Below are positions 41,558 to 53,661 of a DNA stretch of 64,000 nucleotides, in pieces. This DNA comes from Isoetes taiwanensis (Eukaryota; Streptophyta; Lycopodiopsida; Isoetales; Isoetaceae). The stretch spans positions 9,676,099-9,740,098 of the forward strand of contig JAJEKV010000032.1 in the NCBI GenBank assembly GCA_021234155.1, read 5' to 3'. Positions within the stretch are counted from its first letter, which is position 1. Each line of letters begins with the position of its first letter. Under the pieces are notes generated by a model. It did not search any database. It saw only the letters and a list, made by a program, of their open reading frames with translations, and was not told where the DNA came from. The translations under genes were made by a program, and so were the position numbers.

Positions 41558-44500
41558 ACATCACATCTTCCTTGCTTTTTCCCAAACATACTTCTGCTCT
41601 TGTTTAATTTTGATCTAGCTTCACTATTTTGGAATATTAACCTATTGGCAGGATTCAAGAGCAGGGATAATAGTTGATCATCTTCATGATCTGCTCGAGC
41701 AGTTGGACCTTTTGGGGGAATTTTACATTCAGGACTCTATAATTACTTATCCTTTGCATCCTATTATCTTTTTGATGTTTTAAGGGATCATAGTTCTTGT
41801 GCTATGAGGCTCTGTATTGGTTATAAACTTCTATCTTTGGCATGTTTCTGTATCAAAGAAACTGACAGGCTTCATAGTCTGGTGGAGTAAGTAAGCCAAC
41901 ACAAAAGACAAACATGTGCTTGATGTACAAACCCATAAACTAGCACTTTGCAATGAGGGGCTAAAATATGATATCTAACTTCCAGCAACTAACTGCAATA
42001 TCCCCATTGCAATAAGGGAATATTTTAAACATGAAATGACATCTACTAAAGTGCTAATGCTTTTTCTGAATTCATTTGCAGCCGATGACAAATCCTTCTC
42101 TACAGTTGGGCCTACAATCTCCTCATGCTGAAAGTTCTGAGAACTTTGCCCATCATGGTCCTGCACATATGAGGCTATGACCCCATTCAAGACAAACACC
42201 TAAGGTTTAGCAACAAAAAGCAAGGAGTGCTCAAACTAAGGTTTGTGGGTGATGCATCAATGAGATCATACTAGCACTTCCAGCTGTTTCTTTCCAAGAC
42301 AGATGAAAATTTACTTCTCTTCTATATAAAATGGTCTTGACATCTAGAAGAAGATCTAGCTTTGCGCTTTTGTCATTTCCTTCCACCAATGCTTGATATA
42401 TCTTATAAAACTAGGCAAGATATCTCTTTTCTACAACAATTTTCAGATGCATGTGACTGTGGCCTGTGGCCTTAGAAGGCCATAGAGACACTGAAGCATA
42501 TCGACCATTTGGAAGCTTAAAACCATCAGCATATGTATCTGTCTTCTAACATCATTTGTAACCATGCTAGTAGTTTGGAGGAAGGAGAAGTAAGTTGGCA
42601 ACTACGGTGGATTTAACATTCGAACAAGGATGTTTTACCTTGAAGATATATTTGAGCTTGCAACTTGCGTTTTTAATAGAGACTTGCTATCACATGAAAT
42701 TGAAAGGACTCTAACATTAAAGAATGAATGATCTTAGTAGATTATTTAGAGGTTTAAATGGCTAGACTAATTAAGATTTGTTTGGTTTTTATGTAGGTCT
42801 GGTGTCATTAGACTGTCATTGAATTTTAAAACTGAAAATCTTACATCTTATACCATACTACCTCGGATTTTGCTGGTTCCTCTCTGATGTTCTTGTCCTC
42901 CAGTATTTAAAATGGACTTTAAGTTGTTCCATGTCTCGTGGCTGCACTTGCAGTTTGCATTTCACAATTGTATTATATAAGAATTCTGTATGTACAAAGA
43001 GGAAAGATGCAATTGTGAAGCCACAAGTTTCTTAGTACTAATATGCCTACTGCAATTTTCCTGCATGAAACTTTTGTTGCTAATGGATCTTTCCCAAATA
43101 GCTACATATTCTGAACAGGTCAAGAGCACATGTCTCTCTTGTTCAATCAATATAGCTTGCGAATTGGAAGAAGTTATGACTTCATGTGAGCAACTTAGAG
43201 CCTGTAAACAACTTTTCTTAATGCTGCAACTTTGGTACTTCCTGAGTAATAACATACATGCCCCTTGTTTCAGATCAGAACTAAAACTTTTGAGACAGGG
43301 AGTAGCCTTGATCATACTCCACTCCGTTCATATAGGCTAAGCTGTCCTCAGCTTGGCAGGAAAACTTTCATTGAGAAATCTGTTGAAGTTGCATTGTTGA
43401 AGTTGATGTTTCTAGGTCTCTCGGGTCATGGACAGCCACCCGAACAAAATCTACTGCAAGCATGCTGTAAATACAAGCAAGTAGATTATGAGGTCTTGAT
43501 ATAGTTTGTGCTTATATCTTTCGCTGATAAAAACTTGCTTTTACCTATTTATTACATCCAATGCATTTGCTATTTGTTCATTCAGATGACGAAAGCAGTG
43601 CATGAGTTCATCACTTTTCTCGCAACCAAAAGGTCAACAAATTTTAATAAAGCTGCTATTTTCAGTTTAAATAAATACATGAAACAAGGCGGTTTAATTT
43701 TTTAAGGTGACACGAGTTTCTTACAAATTATCCAAGCTCTATTATTCTTGAAGGAGAAACTCACCAACAATTGTTATAAATCATCAGTCATGTCCAGAGC
43801 ACTGCACAGTCTGTGGCAGCAACAAGCTGTTGTACAATAGTCGACAGTAGAATGTCAAGTAAACCAATGTAATAGAAGACCTATATTAACAGATGACTAA
43901 AGAACGTATACCCTTCTAACTATGAGGTGTACAGCGAAGACACAGGCAAATATTGATCAAGGGTATCTCATGGGTTGCTAGCACACGCACAATACTAATA
44001 AGACTTATCTGCAGTCAAAGGCTTTGGAAACCAACGTCCTGGCAGGCGCGATAAGAAAATGCATTAATCTAAAATTAAGAAGAATGAACAACTTAAAATG
44101 TGGGGACCAAATCTACTGCATTCCAATCCTAATTCAATAACCTATTGTTTGTCTGTTTCTTCCTATATCACTGACTTGTAACATTGAAACACCGGCATTC
44201 TATTACAAAGAGGAAGCTTCGAATTTATGTGTTCCCAATATAACAGGCGGTTTTCCATATATGCACGCATGCATGCATGCATACATGCATGCATAGAACG
44301 ATTCCCTATGTTTTGTACCATTGGCATTAGCCATATGTCCATCCAGCATTGGTTTTCCACATAATGCATGCTCCTGAACTTGGCATTATTGCGTGCATCC
44401 TTGAGAACATGGTAGCATGTCACAACTATCATTTTGGCACTATGCTCTAGCTTAAGAGGTTTTGCGGCATAAGCTTCGAATTCAAACAGAATTTTGCATG

Positions 44501-46699
44501 TAAATTGGATTTTATTATACCATCCAAAGTCGTTTTGCAGCTTATGCAATAAGCTGAAATGGCCTTTTTTCTTTCTGGTATATAATGCAAACTTCTTTCT
44601 TGTTTTGTGGAAACAAGGTAATTCTGGTTACTGCGACGTCGCATGAACAGACAAGGCACTTGTATGCCACTTCAAAGGAATCTATGCTCTGCCCATAAAT
44701 CTTGCAATAACATCAAATAAAAAATTGTAGCATCATAACGTGCAAAAATGCAGGTTAATATCGTAACATGCAAAGTCACATAAAATCAGCCAATGCAAAT
44801 GGCATATCTACCAGAATATGCCATACTCCCCCACCAACTCTAAAGATCTTACAAGAACTTATTGTACTATGCTGCTAGTTTTGGGGACTTCGACAATCTT
44901 TTGGCTATACATGCCATGTCATGTCAGAAGAAAAAACACCATCTAGCAATAAGGACAATGCAAATAAGCCTCGCTTGTACTGCAATCCCATTTCAGGAAT
45001 GTCTTCAATGTCTTCAGGAATGTCTCAAGAACTCGAGAATGTCTTCAGGACTACCCAGAAGGACCCACAGATGAGCGTGTAGAAGAAAGCAAAAAAGGTA
45101 AGTTATATGATCCTAGCAAATATGGTCTGGCTCCAACAGAATTAGCTGAAGCCCATTGTTGACGTTCAAGTGGTAGCCTGGGATGTCACTAATGGAACCG
45201 AAACTATAGCTCCAGGGGCCAATAAAGGTGTGGCTACCTGAGGAAGGTGGTTCGTGACTTCTGTTATGCTCATCTCTCTTGCGCACAGGATACAATAGCA
45301 GCTCATATCCGCAACCAAAGGAAAAGCAAAAAATTAAAGCTTCAACAATGGATCTTCATATACTGAGGTAAAAATAATACCTACATGGCATATACATCTT
45401 AGGATGGTTCATATCTTCTTTAAGTAATAGGCAATCACTCACAGTTTAAGCTTCAGCAATTAATCTCTGAATAATGAGGTAAAGAATAATACCTACATGG
45501 CACATACATCTTAGGATGGCTCAGGCTCATATCTTAAGTAACAGAAAGTAATTCACAGTGCTCAAAAAGTAGTACTTTGGGATTAGATATTGAGTATGGA
45601 GGCAATAATGACCATGATATAGAGTACAAGTTACCAAGAGGAATCATTCAAGTAATAAATTAACTATGTCAGGATAATGACGAGTGAAGCTAACATGTTT
45701 TCTAAAAACCAACCACATTTTTCAGATGTATTCCAGCACCTCTAAGCTAGAGTCTCCTTTACCAATAAGTAAAGCTCACAGGGTAAAATCATTGGGCAGA
45801 ATAATTGCACCACCTCTGATCAAAATTGTGTAACATATGCAGCCGGATAAGATGGGAGAAGGTACCAACAAAATCATCATCTTTTGAGCCGTCGTGTTTT
45901 GAGACTTCCATTTGAATGGTGTATACTGGAAGTTTTAGAACGCTACATATAAAAAACGAGAAATAAACTTTGGTTATATCTTCTGCTACAAAAAAGAAAC
46001 TAACATTATGGATTAAAGGAGCAGATGGATCATCTCGATGACATATCTTCACTCCAGAGAGAAATTATAGCATTAGAATTAGTTCCTAAACAGCAGCATA
46101 TATGCATGTTGAAGCTTAGGGTGCTTAGAAGGCTCAAACCTAGATGTTATTGTACATAATGAAAGAGCTATTTCTTACTATGCATTCTAAATCAAGCAGG
46201 CCTGATGTACTAAAAAGATAACATTCGGCAGATAATGATGCATCCAAAATTAGCGATGGCTACCTATCTCCATTCACGTTCCTCAAACAAATGTCAGCCA
46301 TAACCTGACATGTAAAAAAAGTCTAGTGCAAAGGGATCGCTATTGAGCAAAAATAATAGCATCCACCTGGTCCTGGCTCCATTTCTTCTCACAAAAATGT
46401 ACCCCGCAGCTCAACGGCTGTTACTATTTGGAATATACCTATAATTCAAGGATGGTTGTCAATACTTTCTGCAAGGAAAGCTCGTACACCTGAAGCATAC
46501 AGATAATGTGTAGTGTGGAATTTATTTTACTACTATGCATATAACACTGCTTACCATGAAATATCGAAGACCACTATAGGGAGAAGAAGAAATGGAGGGG
46601 AAGCAGACAGAAACGACAAGCTTTGCTGCATTTGTGGAGCTCACAATGATGCCGAAGGATGCTTGTTTGTCCTTTCCGATGAGAATAATACCAATGCAA
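41558..46699. other. Gene-free AT-rich region
   Basis: No supported gene; the short open frames lack motifs. The left end presumably includes the L1 3' UTR. A (ATGC)n run lies at 44265-44294, a short TCTTCAGGAATG repeat at about 44995-45055, and a tandem duplication at 45339-45560. Small host exons cannot be excluded. Confidence 0.5.
45339..45560. repeat. Two-copy tandem duplication, about 110 bp unit
   Basis: Both copies (45339-45448 and 45449-45560) contain GAGGTAAA, AATAATACCTACATGGCA, TACATCTTAGGATGG and a TCACAGT end. They differ by substitutions and a small indel. Confidence 0.7.
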
Positions 46700-46912
46700 G
46701 AGTTTGTTTGACATACCTTTCTCCCAGTTCGGGCACAACCGCATCCACCAGTTTGCTTGCTCTCTGCCTTCGGTTCCAATCCACCGGGATTCGCATCAGG
46801 TCGGTTTTGGCATCACGTCGGTTATTGCTTCAGATCGGTTTTTGCAGCTTTCTCTGGTATGGCAGCACATCTCTTCACCTAGTTTGGCTTGGCATCAACG
46901 GAACAGTCAGCA

Positions 46913-47083
46913 CCGATCCTATCTCTTGGCCAGTATTAGCCCACCGCCAGCACACATTCTACACCAGCTTGCAATTCTCTATACCTCGGGCGATCGGGCG
47001 CCGATCCTATCTCTTTGCCAAGATTGGCCCAATCGACAAAGATACTCCTTCCACACCGCCTTGCAATTCTCTATACCTCGGGC
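46913..47083 (+). repeat. Two 88-bp tandem repeats in the 5' region of copy C
   Basis: Both units start CCGATCCTATCTCTT and end CTTGCAATTCTCTATACCTCGGG. Tandem 5' repeats are common in LINE promoters, so this could be its promoter module. Confidence 0.75.
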
Positions 47084-47525
47084 CATCGATTTCCGGCCCG
47101 GTGCTAATTTCTAGCCCATCCACTTGTTGCTCTGAATGGCTCGTCAGATCAAGCGCATGGCCAGGGAGACCCGTAAAGAAAAGAACCTCGTTAAAGCCGG
47201 GCTGAGCGGTCTTGAATAGGCCCTATGACCCGCAATTGCACCATATCTTTAAGGCAGCCCCCATCATTTGGGCCTCGGCCCCTATCTTGGCACATCCGGA
47301 CACACCCTCGAACCACCTAATCCGCTCCGGATGCATCTTCTACCGCAGCCTTGACCGGGATTGATGCTCGGATCCATTATCCGCCCTGATTTGTTGGTCG
47401 GGATCCGCCGCGATCCAATCGGCGGTGGATCCGGCTTTTAGAGAATCTTTTACGGTCGGCGGGGGCTGATTAACAAGAAGACCGCAGTGCTACACCCGTA
47501 CCTTCCACAGGGTTAGCGTCTGAGC

Positions 47526-48047
47526 ATGTGGATGCTATGTCCCAGGCCGATGATACCACACCTATGCCCACACGGCCATCATCCGCGGATTGTTTGCCCA
47601 CCGCGAGGTCCACTTTTTGAAGCTCCGACCGTGCCACAAAGACACCCGTTAGCCCTGAACCTACGTATTGTGGGTTTGGAGGAAACAAGCGACACTCATG
47701 GGGCAGATGAGGTCACCCGTTTCTTTGCAGAGGTGATGCACGTAAAGGCAGATGGCATTCTCTCGGCTCGTCGAATTGGAGCAGCACGGCCTGACCGCCC
47801 CCGTCATTTACTGGTCAGTTTCAGGGATGCTTTGTCCAGGCTGCACATCCTCCGCCATGGCAATCACTTGCACGGGACCTCCTTCTCCGTCCAGAAAGAC
47901 CTTACCCCAGCACAGCTCTGCCGACGGAAGGATGAATTGTGTCTAGTCCGCGAGGCTCGTCTGCATCGGAAGTGGGCTGTATATAGAGGCGGCCAGGCTA
48001 TCATTCGGGACTACTGGCCACCTGATCCATGGGCAGTGGCGGTGTAG
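47526..48047 (+). pseudogene. L1-type ORF1 protein, copy C (N-terminus shifted)
   Basis: The C-terminal two-thirds is intact: LNLRIVGLEE, ARPDRPRHLLVSF, HGNHLHGTSFSV, KDLTPAQLCRRK and RKWAVYRGGQAII. The N-terminal part is frameshifted: the first conventional start in this frame lies in a stretch that in another frame reads ASEHVDAMSQADDTTP, closer to the N-terminal half of copy B. It is therefore probably non-functional. Confidence 0.65.
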
Positions 48048-48291
48048 TTGATTTGACTCCGAGATCTGCTTGGGCTCATGCCCTTCTGTTGTGTTTTATT
48101 CTAGTATTGTGATTTGCTACGGGGCATCGTCCCCCGAGTTCTGGGTACTGGGGCTAGTCCCCACGTTTGATTTTGGCTTCGGCCTTTTTTGTTTGGTCAC
48201 GGGGCTTGGTCCCCGAGTTTCAGTCTGGGCTTTTGCCCTCTCTTTTGTATTGGGTCCCATAACCCGATTGAGTTTTGTGGACGTTAAAAAT

Positions 48292-48315
48292 TTCTTCCTT
48301 CCTTCCTTCCTTCCT
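48292..48315. repeat. (TTCC)n tail of copy C
   Basis: A short tetranucleotide run directly after GACGTTAAAAAT. Copies A, B and the LINE end in different simple repeats at the same place. Confidence 0.85.
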
Positions 48316-50935
48316 CGCAAAGAAGCGATTATGTGCACAACAAATAGCTGTCCCGATGTGTATTTGCTGTTTGGATGCATCGGCCATCCTTTCGTATCTC
48401 CTTTCTCCATTTTTTAGGCTTTTCTAAATTTTCTAGCTGTGGATGACGAAAAGCTTAAATCTAGCGGCATATGGGATGCCATCTCAGATTTAGCTGAGGT
48501 GGAGATGCAACATGGATAGGCTAGAATTACAGGAAAGCTGTAGGCTTGGTTTGGCTGGTGTGCTAAAAAATAAAATAAAAAAGAAAAAAAGAAAAAGAAG
48601 AGAGATATGGGAGGAACTCAAAGAATAAAGAAAGAGAATACATGTTCTGCAACGCAGCCTAGGACCAGATTCTGATAGTCTAGGGCAACATCTTAACTGC
48701 AGGCGCACACCAACAATCTGTCTACTTGGAATAAAAGGACAGGAGCTGCAGATGAATCCGCTCAACGAGCTAGATCACCACTTGTGCGCATACACGATGT
48801 TACTAAAATAAACTAGGATTGGATGTATGGTGGCATGGAATCTGGGGAACTGATTCCAGAGGGTCCCGAGACCGGCGGGAGTCGGGAGCGGGCCCTAAAA
48901 TCTGTGACCCAGTTCCAAGCTGCCACAACAAGGTAACTGGGGAGGATCTTCAAATTACCTGTTCTTGACCTGCTGAACGCAATCAAGCCCGCCGCTTTCC
49001 ATTCCGGAGGCTGAATGAACTCCCCAGTTTTCTTGTTAACATCAAGAAATGCTGAAATCATGAGAACATTTTATTTTTTAGATAATCGGGAATCGTACCA
49101 GCAATATACGAAGATCTTGTTCTTATAGCTTCGCAATTTGCATATAGATGCAATCTGCCACCATCCCTATCGACCTTGCGACAGGTGAAGAAGATCTAGC
49201 CGTCTCCTAACAGGTGAAGAAGGACGATCCGATCCCCTCGAACCCTTAATTTTTTGTTTTCTTATTTTTTGTTGATTTGGAAACTTTTTTTGCCACCAGA
49301 AACACCCCAAACCATAGGCAAAACCAATCCAAGGAAAAATCCAAAAAGATTTCGGCATGCCATAACCAAATTTAAAAAACGGATGTCCAGATAACCTTTT
49401 GATATACAGGTCCCTTCCTTGACATGCCAGGAAAGGCATGTAGATTGCCTTTCTTGTAATGTGGAAGGCAGATAGGAAATATTTTGCTGATTTTAAATTG
49501 CTCCAAAGATTCTTGGAATGCTGGGTAAAGTTTCAGGGTAGAAGTTCCGAAATAGCAGGTAACACTGAATTTGGGGTAAATCAGGTGTTACAATAGAAAC
49601 AGGGTTGATTTTTTTTGTCTATCGGGCATTTGTGTGATGACACGTGGCAAGGCCTACAACCCAAAATGGAAGTTGGGTACCCTGATTCCAGGTGACAGGT
49701 TCAAGCAGTCATCCTCTTCATGTTTTCAACCGGTTCTCTTGATTAGCATAGCTCTTGATTAGCAGAGTAATTTTTTTATTCAACACCTGTATTTTTTTGA
49801 ATTCATTATATTCAGACTCAAAAGCTCAAAATCCACAGTCAAAGCTTATAGTTTTTCATTCAAATCTCAAACACTAGTGCCAGTTTTACATTCAACACAA
49901 AGCATTTTGATGCATTTACAAGCTTCATTTTGATATAGAGCCTAAAAACAAAGTCTTAGGGGCAGCTTTAGCCACAGCAACACAGAGCATTAGTCTCGGT
50001 TACAAACGGTTAATATTCAAACAATACAATAGTTAAATTCGATCAAATAAGACAAACACTGTGTCTTAAATCTCGACCCGATCTATGCTTTGTGACAATC
50101 TTTACTCTGTCTCAACGCTAGATTCGTCAAAAACCAGAGTCCAAGAAGACTTCGGGTAAAGAATACCTGAGTTTTAGAAGGTACCAAAGCTCTGTTGGAC
50201 AAAGAATACCAGAGTTCTAGAAGACTTCGGGCAGCACCCACTGTTTTGTCATTTCTCGGCATGTTCAGACCTTTGTGATGTCTTTCCATAAGCAGAAACT
50301 ACTACACCGTGCCAGATCCTTGTAAAAAAATCCAGGAGCATAAAACCTAAACCCTTCCAGATAGACTAAACTGGGACGCTAGATCCTAAGTTGAAGTATT
50401 TCTGGAGGCGCCTAGCTCACTTCCTAGTCTTCTGTAGCCCGTCAGAGCATCGCCATAGCTCTGTTTTGCGAAAATGATAGGATCAATACAAAAAAATCAT
50501 TCGAGACAGGGCTCGGGCCTTTAGAACTGTTTGCAAAAGGAAAAAGCAGGGCCATAACATAAAAATGCTTGCATGCAAGAAAATGCAAGCTTACGAACAA
50601 AAAAATTACCAACAGATATAAAAATACCATCAGAACATGAACCTGAAGGAAAAAACTGGCCGGAATAGACAATGTCTCTTGTTCTAAAGCTGTTAAACAA
50701 AAAACCATGTTAAATGAGCACAAAACTCAGCAAGAAATGGCTAAAAATTAAAGAAAATCCGATCTTTCTGCTCTAACTCCAGGAAACAAAGCTTATACCG
50801 TTGGAAAATCATGCAGCGCCTTCATTCAGATAGCTAGGCTCGCTGGAGGACCAGGCGGCAGCCCTTGCGCCTCGTTGAAGCTATCAGGGAAAAGGGGAGA
50901 AAAAAAATCTCCCCTGTTTCTATATTGTTAGGGAA

Positions 50936-51042
50936 GGGCACTTGGTCCCCCTTTTCGGGTGGCCGGTGAGTCGGTGACCCGCTCCCAGCTACCGCCGCTC
51001 GCCAGACCCCACCGTCCACCCGGAAAGGGGTCCCAAGTGCCC
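50936..51042. repeat. Inverted repeat with 27-bp arms
   Basis: The left arm 50936-50962 (GGGCACTTGGTCCCC...GGGTGG) pairs with 51016-51042 (CCACCCGG...CCCAAGTGCCC) with two or three mismatches. The 53-base GC-rich centre is itself C/G-biased. Just left of it is a 7-bp GGGGAGA/TCTCCCC hairpin (50894-50915). Confidence 0.8.
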
Positions 51043-51094
51043 TGCCCCTCGTTGCAAAGACCAAGAAATTTTCATGTCATTCTGGGTTAGAAAG

Positions 51095-51108
51095 TTGCCA
51101 CGTGGCAA
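51095..51108. promoter_or_regulatory. G-box palindrome upstream of the PPR gene
   Basis: TTGCCACGTGGCAA is a perfect 14-bp palindrome around CACGTG, about 355 bases before the PPR start. CACGTG is bound by plant bHLH/bZIP factors. Its use here is inferred. Confidence 0.4.
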
Positions 51109-51462
51109 GTCGCTACTGGACCAAAAAGGGAGAATGTTTCTACGTGACTTTTACGTCTCGGCGGTGGACAAAACAAATTAATTCAAAGTCAACTGGAAAC
51201 CCTTCCAAGTTTCAACGAAATCCTATGCATTTCCATTTACCAGAAGGGTTTCCAGTTTCCACTTGTAGGAACCCGTAGGTAGTTTGAGCGGCTTTGCTGA
51301 TTTCCGGTATTGTATGCATTTACAATCTCTTCAACCTCGAAGAAGACAGTGGACAGGAAAAGATAAGACAATTTCGGATTTTTGCTTTAGTCCTTCGTTT
51401 GTGCAATTGTCCCTGTGTTTTTAATTTCACTTTAGGAAATATTAGGTTGATGGCATTTGATC

Positions 51463-53661
51463 ATGGACTGGCTGATGACCGGTCAGAAGTCTTTGGAATC
51501 AGAATTTATTGGCTCTTATCAGCTAAATTCCAAGGTGTATTTAGATCCATGCCTCCATCGTTTGCGAGGTTGCATTAGTATAGTTAATTTGGCAAGTGCA
51601 AAATATTCTCATGCACGTCTTTTAAAAAATGAACTGAAATTTGATCTTTTCTTTACAAACAATCTTATCAAGACGTATGCCAATTGTGGAAGCATAGAAA
51701 GTGCCCTTCAGGTATTTGGATCTATGCATGTACGTAATATATTCACATGGACAATAATGATAACAGCATATGTTCAGTCCAAACAAGAAAAAGAAGCTCT
51801 TTTTCTTTTTCTGCAAATGCAACAAGACCAGGTGACTCCTGATAGAGTAACCTTTATAACCACTCTAAATGCATGTGCCGTATCGGCGGCAGCACGAATT
51901 GGGAAATTGGTCCACGCTCACATTCTAAAATGCGGTTATGAGACAGATCTTGTTATTGGAAATGCACTTATTGATGTATATGCGAAATGTGGGAACACTC
52001 ATGATGGGTTCCAAATATTTGATAGAATGCCTATACGAGATGTTGTGTCCTGGAATACATTGATTGCAGGATACGGTCATCAATGTATGGCCAAAGAAGC
52101 TTTTGACCTTTTTGAAAAACTGCAACAAGAAGGCATGAGGCCAGACTTCAACACATACACTATCATTTTGAATACGTATAAAAGCACAGCAAATTTAGAA
52201 CAGGGACGATGGCTCCACAATCAGGTACTGAAGTCTGAGTATGCGTCCAACAGATTCATTGAGAATACCTTCATTGTCATGTATTCTAGATGTGGGAGCA
52301 TAGAGGATGCACGATGGGTTTTCGACAATATGCTTCGGCATGATATTGTCTCTTGGGGTGCAATAATTGCTGCTTATGTAAAATGCAACAATCATAAAGA
52401 AGCAGTTCACTTGTTTGACCAATTGAGTCTAGCCGGCATGCAACCAAATGCAACCATATTTGTGAGTACTTTAAGTGCATGCACAAATATGATGTCCTTG
52501 AACCAGGGAAAAAAGGTTCATGCAAACATACTTAAAGATTTCTGTGAATTGCAAGTCTTTATTGGAAGTTCCCTTATTGACATGTATGCAAAATGTGGTG
52601 ACATAAAGAGTTCTTGTAAAATATTTCAACGGTTGCCATCTCCCAGTAGAGACATAGTTACCTGGAGTGCAATGATAGCAGGCTATGCTCAGCATCAGTG
52701 TTATAATAAGGTCTATGAGGTATTTTCTCAAGTGCAGCAGACAGCCATTGAACTAAGTGAAATAACCTTCCTCAGCATCCTAACCATGTGCTCTGATTTG
52801 CAAGCTCTTGCACAGGGAAGAAGGATCCATGCCTGTAGTCTGAAATCAGGCTGTGGGATGGCAGTTTTTGTTGCAAGCAACCTTATTGGCATGTATGCTA
52901 AATGTGGGAGCATGATAGATGCATGCTTGGTATTTACTAGAGTATATTCTCCAAATATCGTATCCTGGACTGCAATGATTGCAGGTCATGCCCGACAAGG
53001 TGACTGGAAGATTGCTCTGAGTCTTTTCAGGGAAATGCAACAGACAGGTGTAAAACCCAATGATGTCTGTTTCATGACAGTTTTGAGCATATATGCAGAA
53101 ATTGCAGCACTTGAACAGGGAAAATGTGTTCATATTGACATCATTGATGCTGGGCTTGGGGTTCTTGATTATGTTGGAAGTACTCTCATTGATATGTATG
53201 CAAAATGTGGAAGTATAAAAGATGCTGACAAAGTATTCATGAGCATGTCTCACCATGATGTGGTTTCATGGAATGCAATAATTGCTGGTTATGCATCTCT
53301 TGGAGATGGAAAGATGGTACTGAAGATGGTCAACAAAATGCAGAAAGATGGCACAAGACCAAATGAGGTCACTTTTCTATCTGTTTTATCCGCATTCAGC
53401 CATTGTTGGCATGCTTATGCAAGTTGTCACTTTTTTGTGCTGCTTACTGAATCTTATAGAATGGCACCTGGAATCTCACATTATGTTAGTATAGTTGATA
53501 ACTTTTCCCGTGCAGGACACCTGCACGAAGCAAAAGATTTAGTTGATATGTTGCCAATTGAAGCCACGGAGCTCATATGGATGCCTTTGCTCAGTGCTTG
53601 CAGGATACATGGGGACATTTGGCTTGGTCAATATGTTATAAACCAATTTATGAAATATTGA
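51463..53661 (+). CDS. PLS-class pentatricopeptide repeat protein
   Basis: Conventional ATG at 51463 gives 732 residues in one exon. From about residue 70 to 640 the protein is tandem PPR motifs in PLS order, with repeated blocks such as NALIDVYAKCGN, RDVVSWNTLIAGYG, MQQTGVKPNDVCF and EQGKCVHIDI. The C-terminus (ISHYVSIVDNFSRAGHLHEA, then LIWMPLLSACRIHGDIWLG) is an E1-like start that ends abruptly at QFMKY; no E2 or DYW deaminase follows. PLS PPR proteins bind organellar RNA one base per motif, and E/DYW members specify C-to-U editing. Lacking DYW, this protein would need a partner deaminase or act in another RNA step. A distinct transit peptide is not obvious. The MQQ-x-G-x-P phrases are common in fern PPR genes. 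Confidence 0.9.
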   Translation: MDWLMTGQKSLESEFIGSYQLNSKVYLDPCLHRLRGCISIVNLASAKYSHARLLKNELKFDLFFTNNLIKTYANCGSIESALQVFGSMHVRNIFTWTIMITAYVQSKQEKEALFLFLQMQQDQVTPDRVTFITTLNACAVSAAARIGKLVHAHILKCGYETDLVIGNALIDVYAKCGNTHDGFQIFDRMPIRDVVSWNTLIAGYGHQCMAKEAFDLFEKLQQEGMRPDFNTYTIILNTYKSTANLEQGRWLHNQVLKSEYASNRFIENTFIVMYSRCGSIEDARWVFDNMLRHDIVSWGAIIAAYVKCNNHKEAVHLFDQLSLAGMQPNATIFVSTLSACTNMMSLNQGKKVHANILKDFCELQVFIGSSLIDMYAKCGDIKSSCKIFQRLPSPSRDIVTWSAMIAGYAQHQCYNKVYEVFSQVQQTAIELSEITFLSILTMCSDLQALAQGRRIHACSLKSGCGMAVFVASNLIGMYAKCGSMIDACLVFTRVYSPNIVSWTAMIAGHARQGDWKIALSLFREMQQTGVKPNDVCFMTVLSIYAEIAALEQGKCVHIDIIDAGLGVLDYVGSTLIDMYAKCGSIKDADKVFMSMSHHDVVSWNAIIAGYASLGDGKMVLKMVNKMQKDGTRPNEVTFLSVLSAFSHCWHAYASCHFFVLLTESYRMAPGISHYVSIVDNFSRAGHLHEAKDLVDMLPIEATELIWMPLLSACRIHGDIWLGQYVINQFMKY

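Larger units (their letters stand above)
46700..48315 (+). mobile_element. ORF1-only LINE derivative, copy C
   Basis: The order is a GC-rich 5' region with an 88-bp tandem repeat (46913-47083), an ORF1 frame ending at 48047, a 3' UTR with self-complementary GGGGCATCGTCCCC, GGGGCTAGTCCCC and GGGGCTTGGTCCCC blocks, the terminal motif CCCATAACCCGATTGAGTTT, GTGGACGTTAAAA and a (TTCC)n tail (48292-48315). No RT is present. The 5' boundary is approximate, placed where GC content rises, and no target duplication was found. Confidence 0.7.
48317..51462. other. Gene-free region upstream of the PPR gene
   Basis: No gene is supported. Contents of note are the inverted repeat 50936-51042, a small repeat of AGAATACC(A/T)GAGTT at about 50160-50233, and a G-box palindrome at 51095-51108. 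The last 400 bases should include the PPR promoter; no clear TATA box was identified. Confidence 0.5.

Noticed and set aside
42962-43504. Possible host exons on either strand
   Set aside because: Frames overlap on both strands and lack domains and clear splice sites.
44163-44549. Minus-strand 128-codon frame
   Set aside because: It runs across the (ATGC)n repeat, giving a HACMHACM peptide, and has no domain.
51622-53256. Several minus-strand frames opposite the PPR gene
   Set aside because: They are shadows of the repeat structure; YAKCG-type codons read backwards give recurrent spurious peptides.
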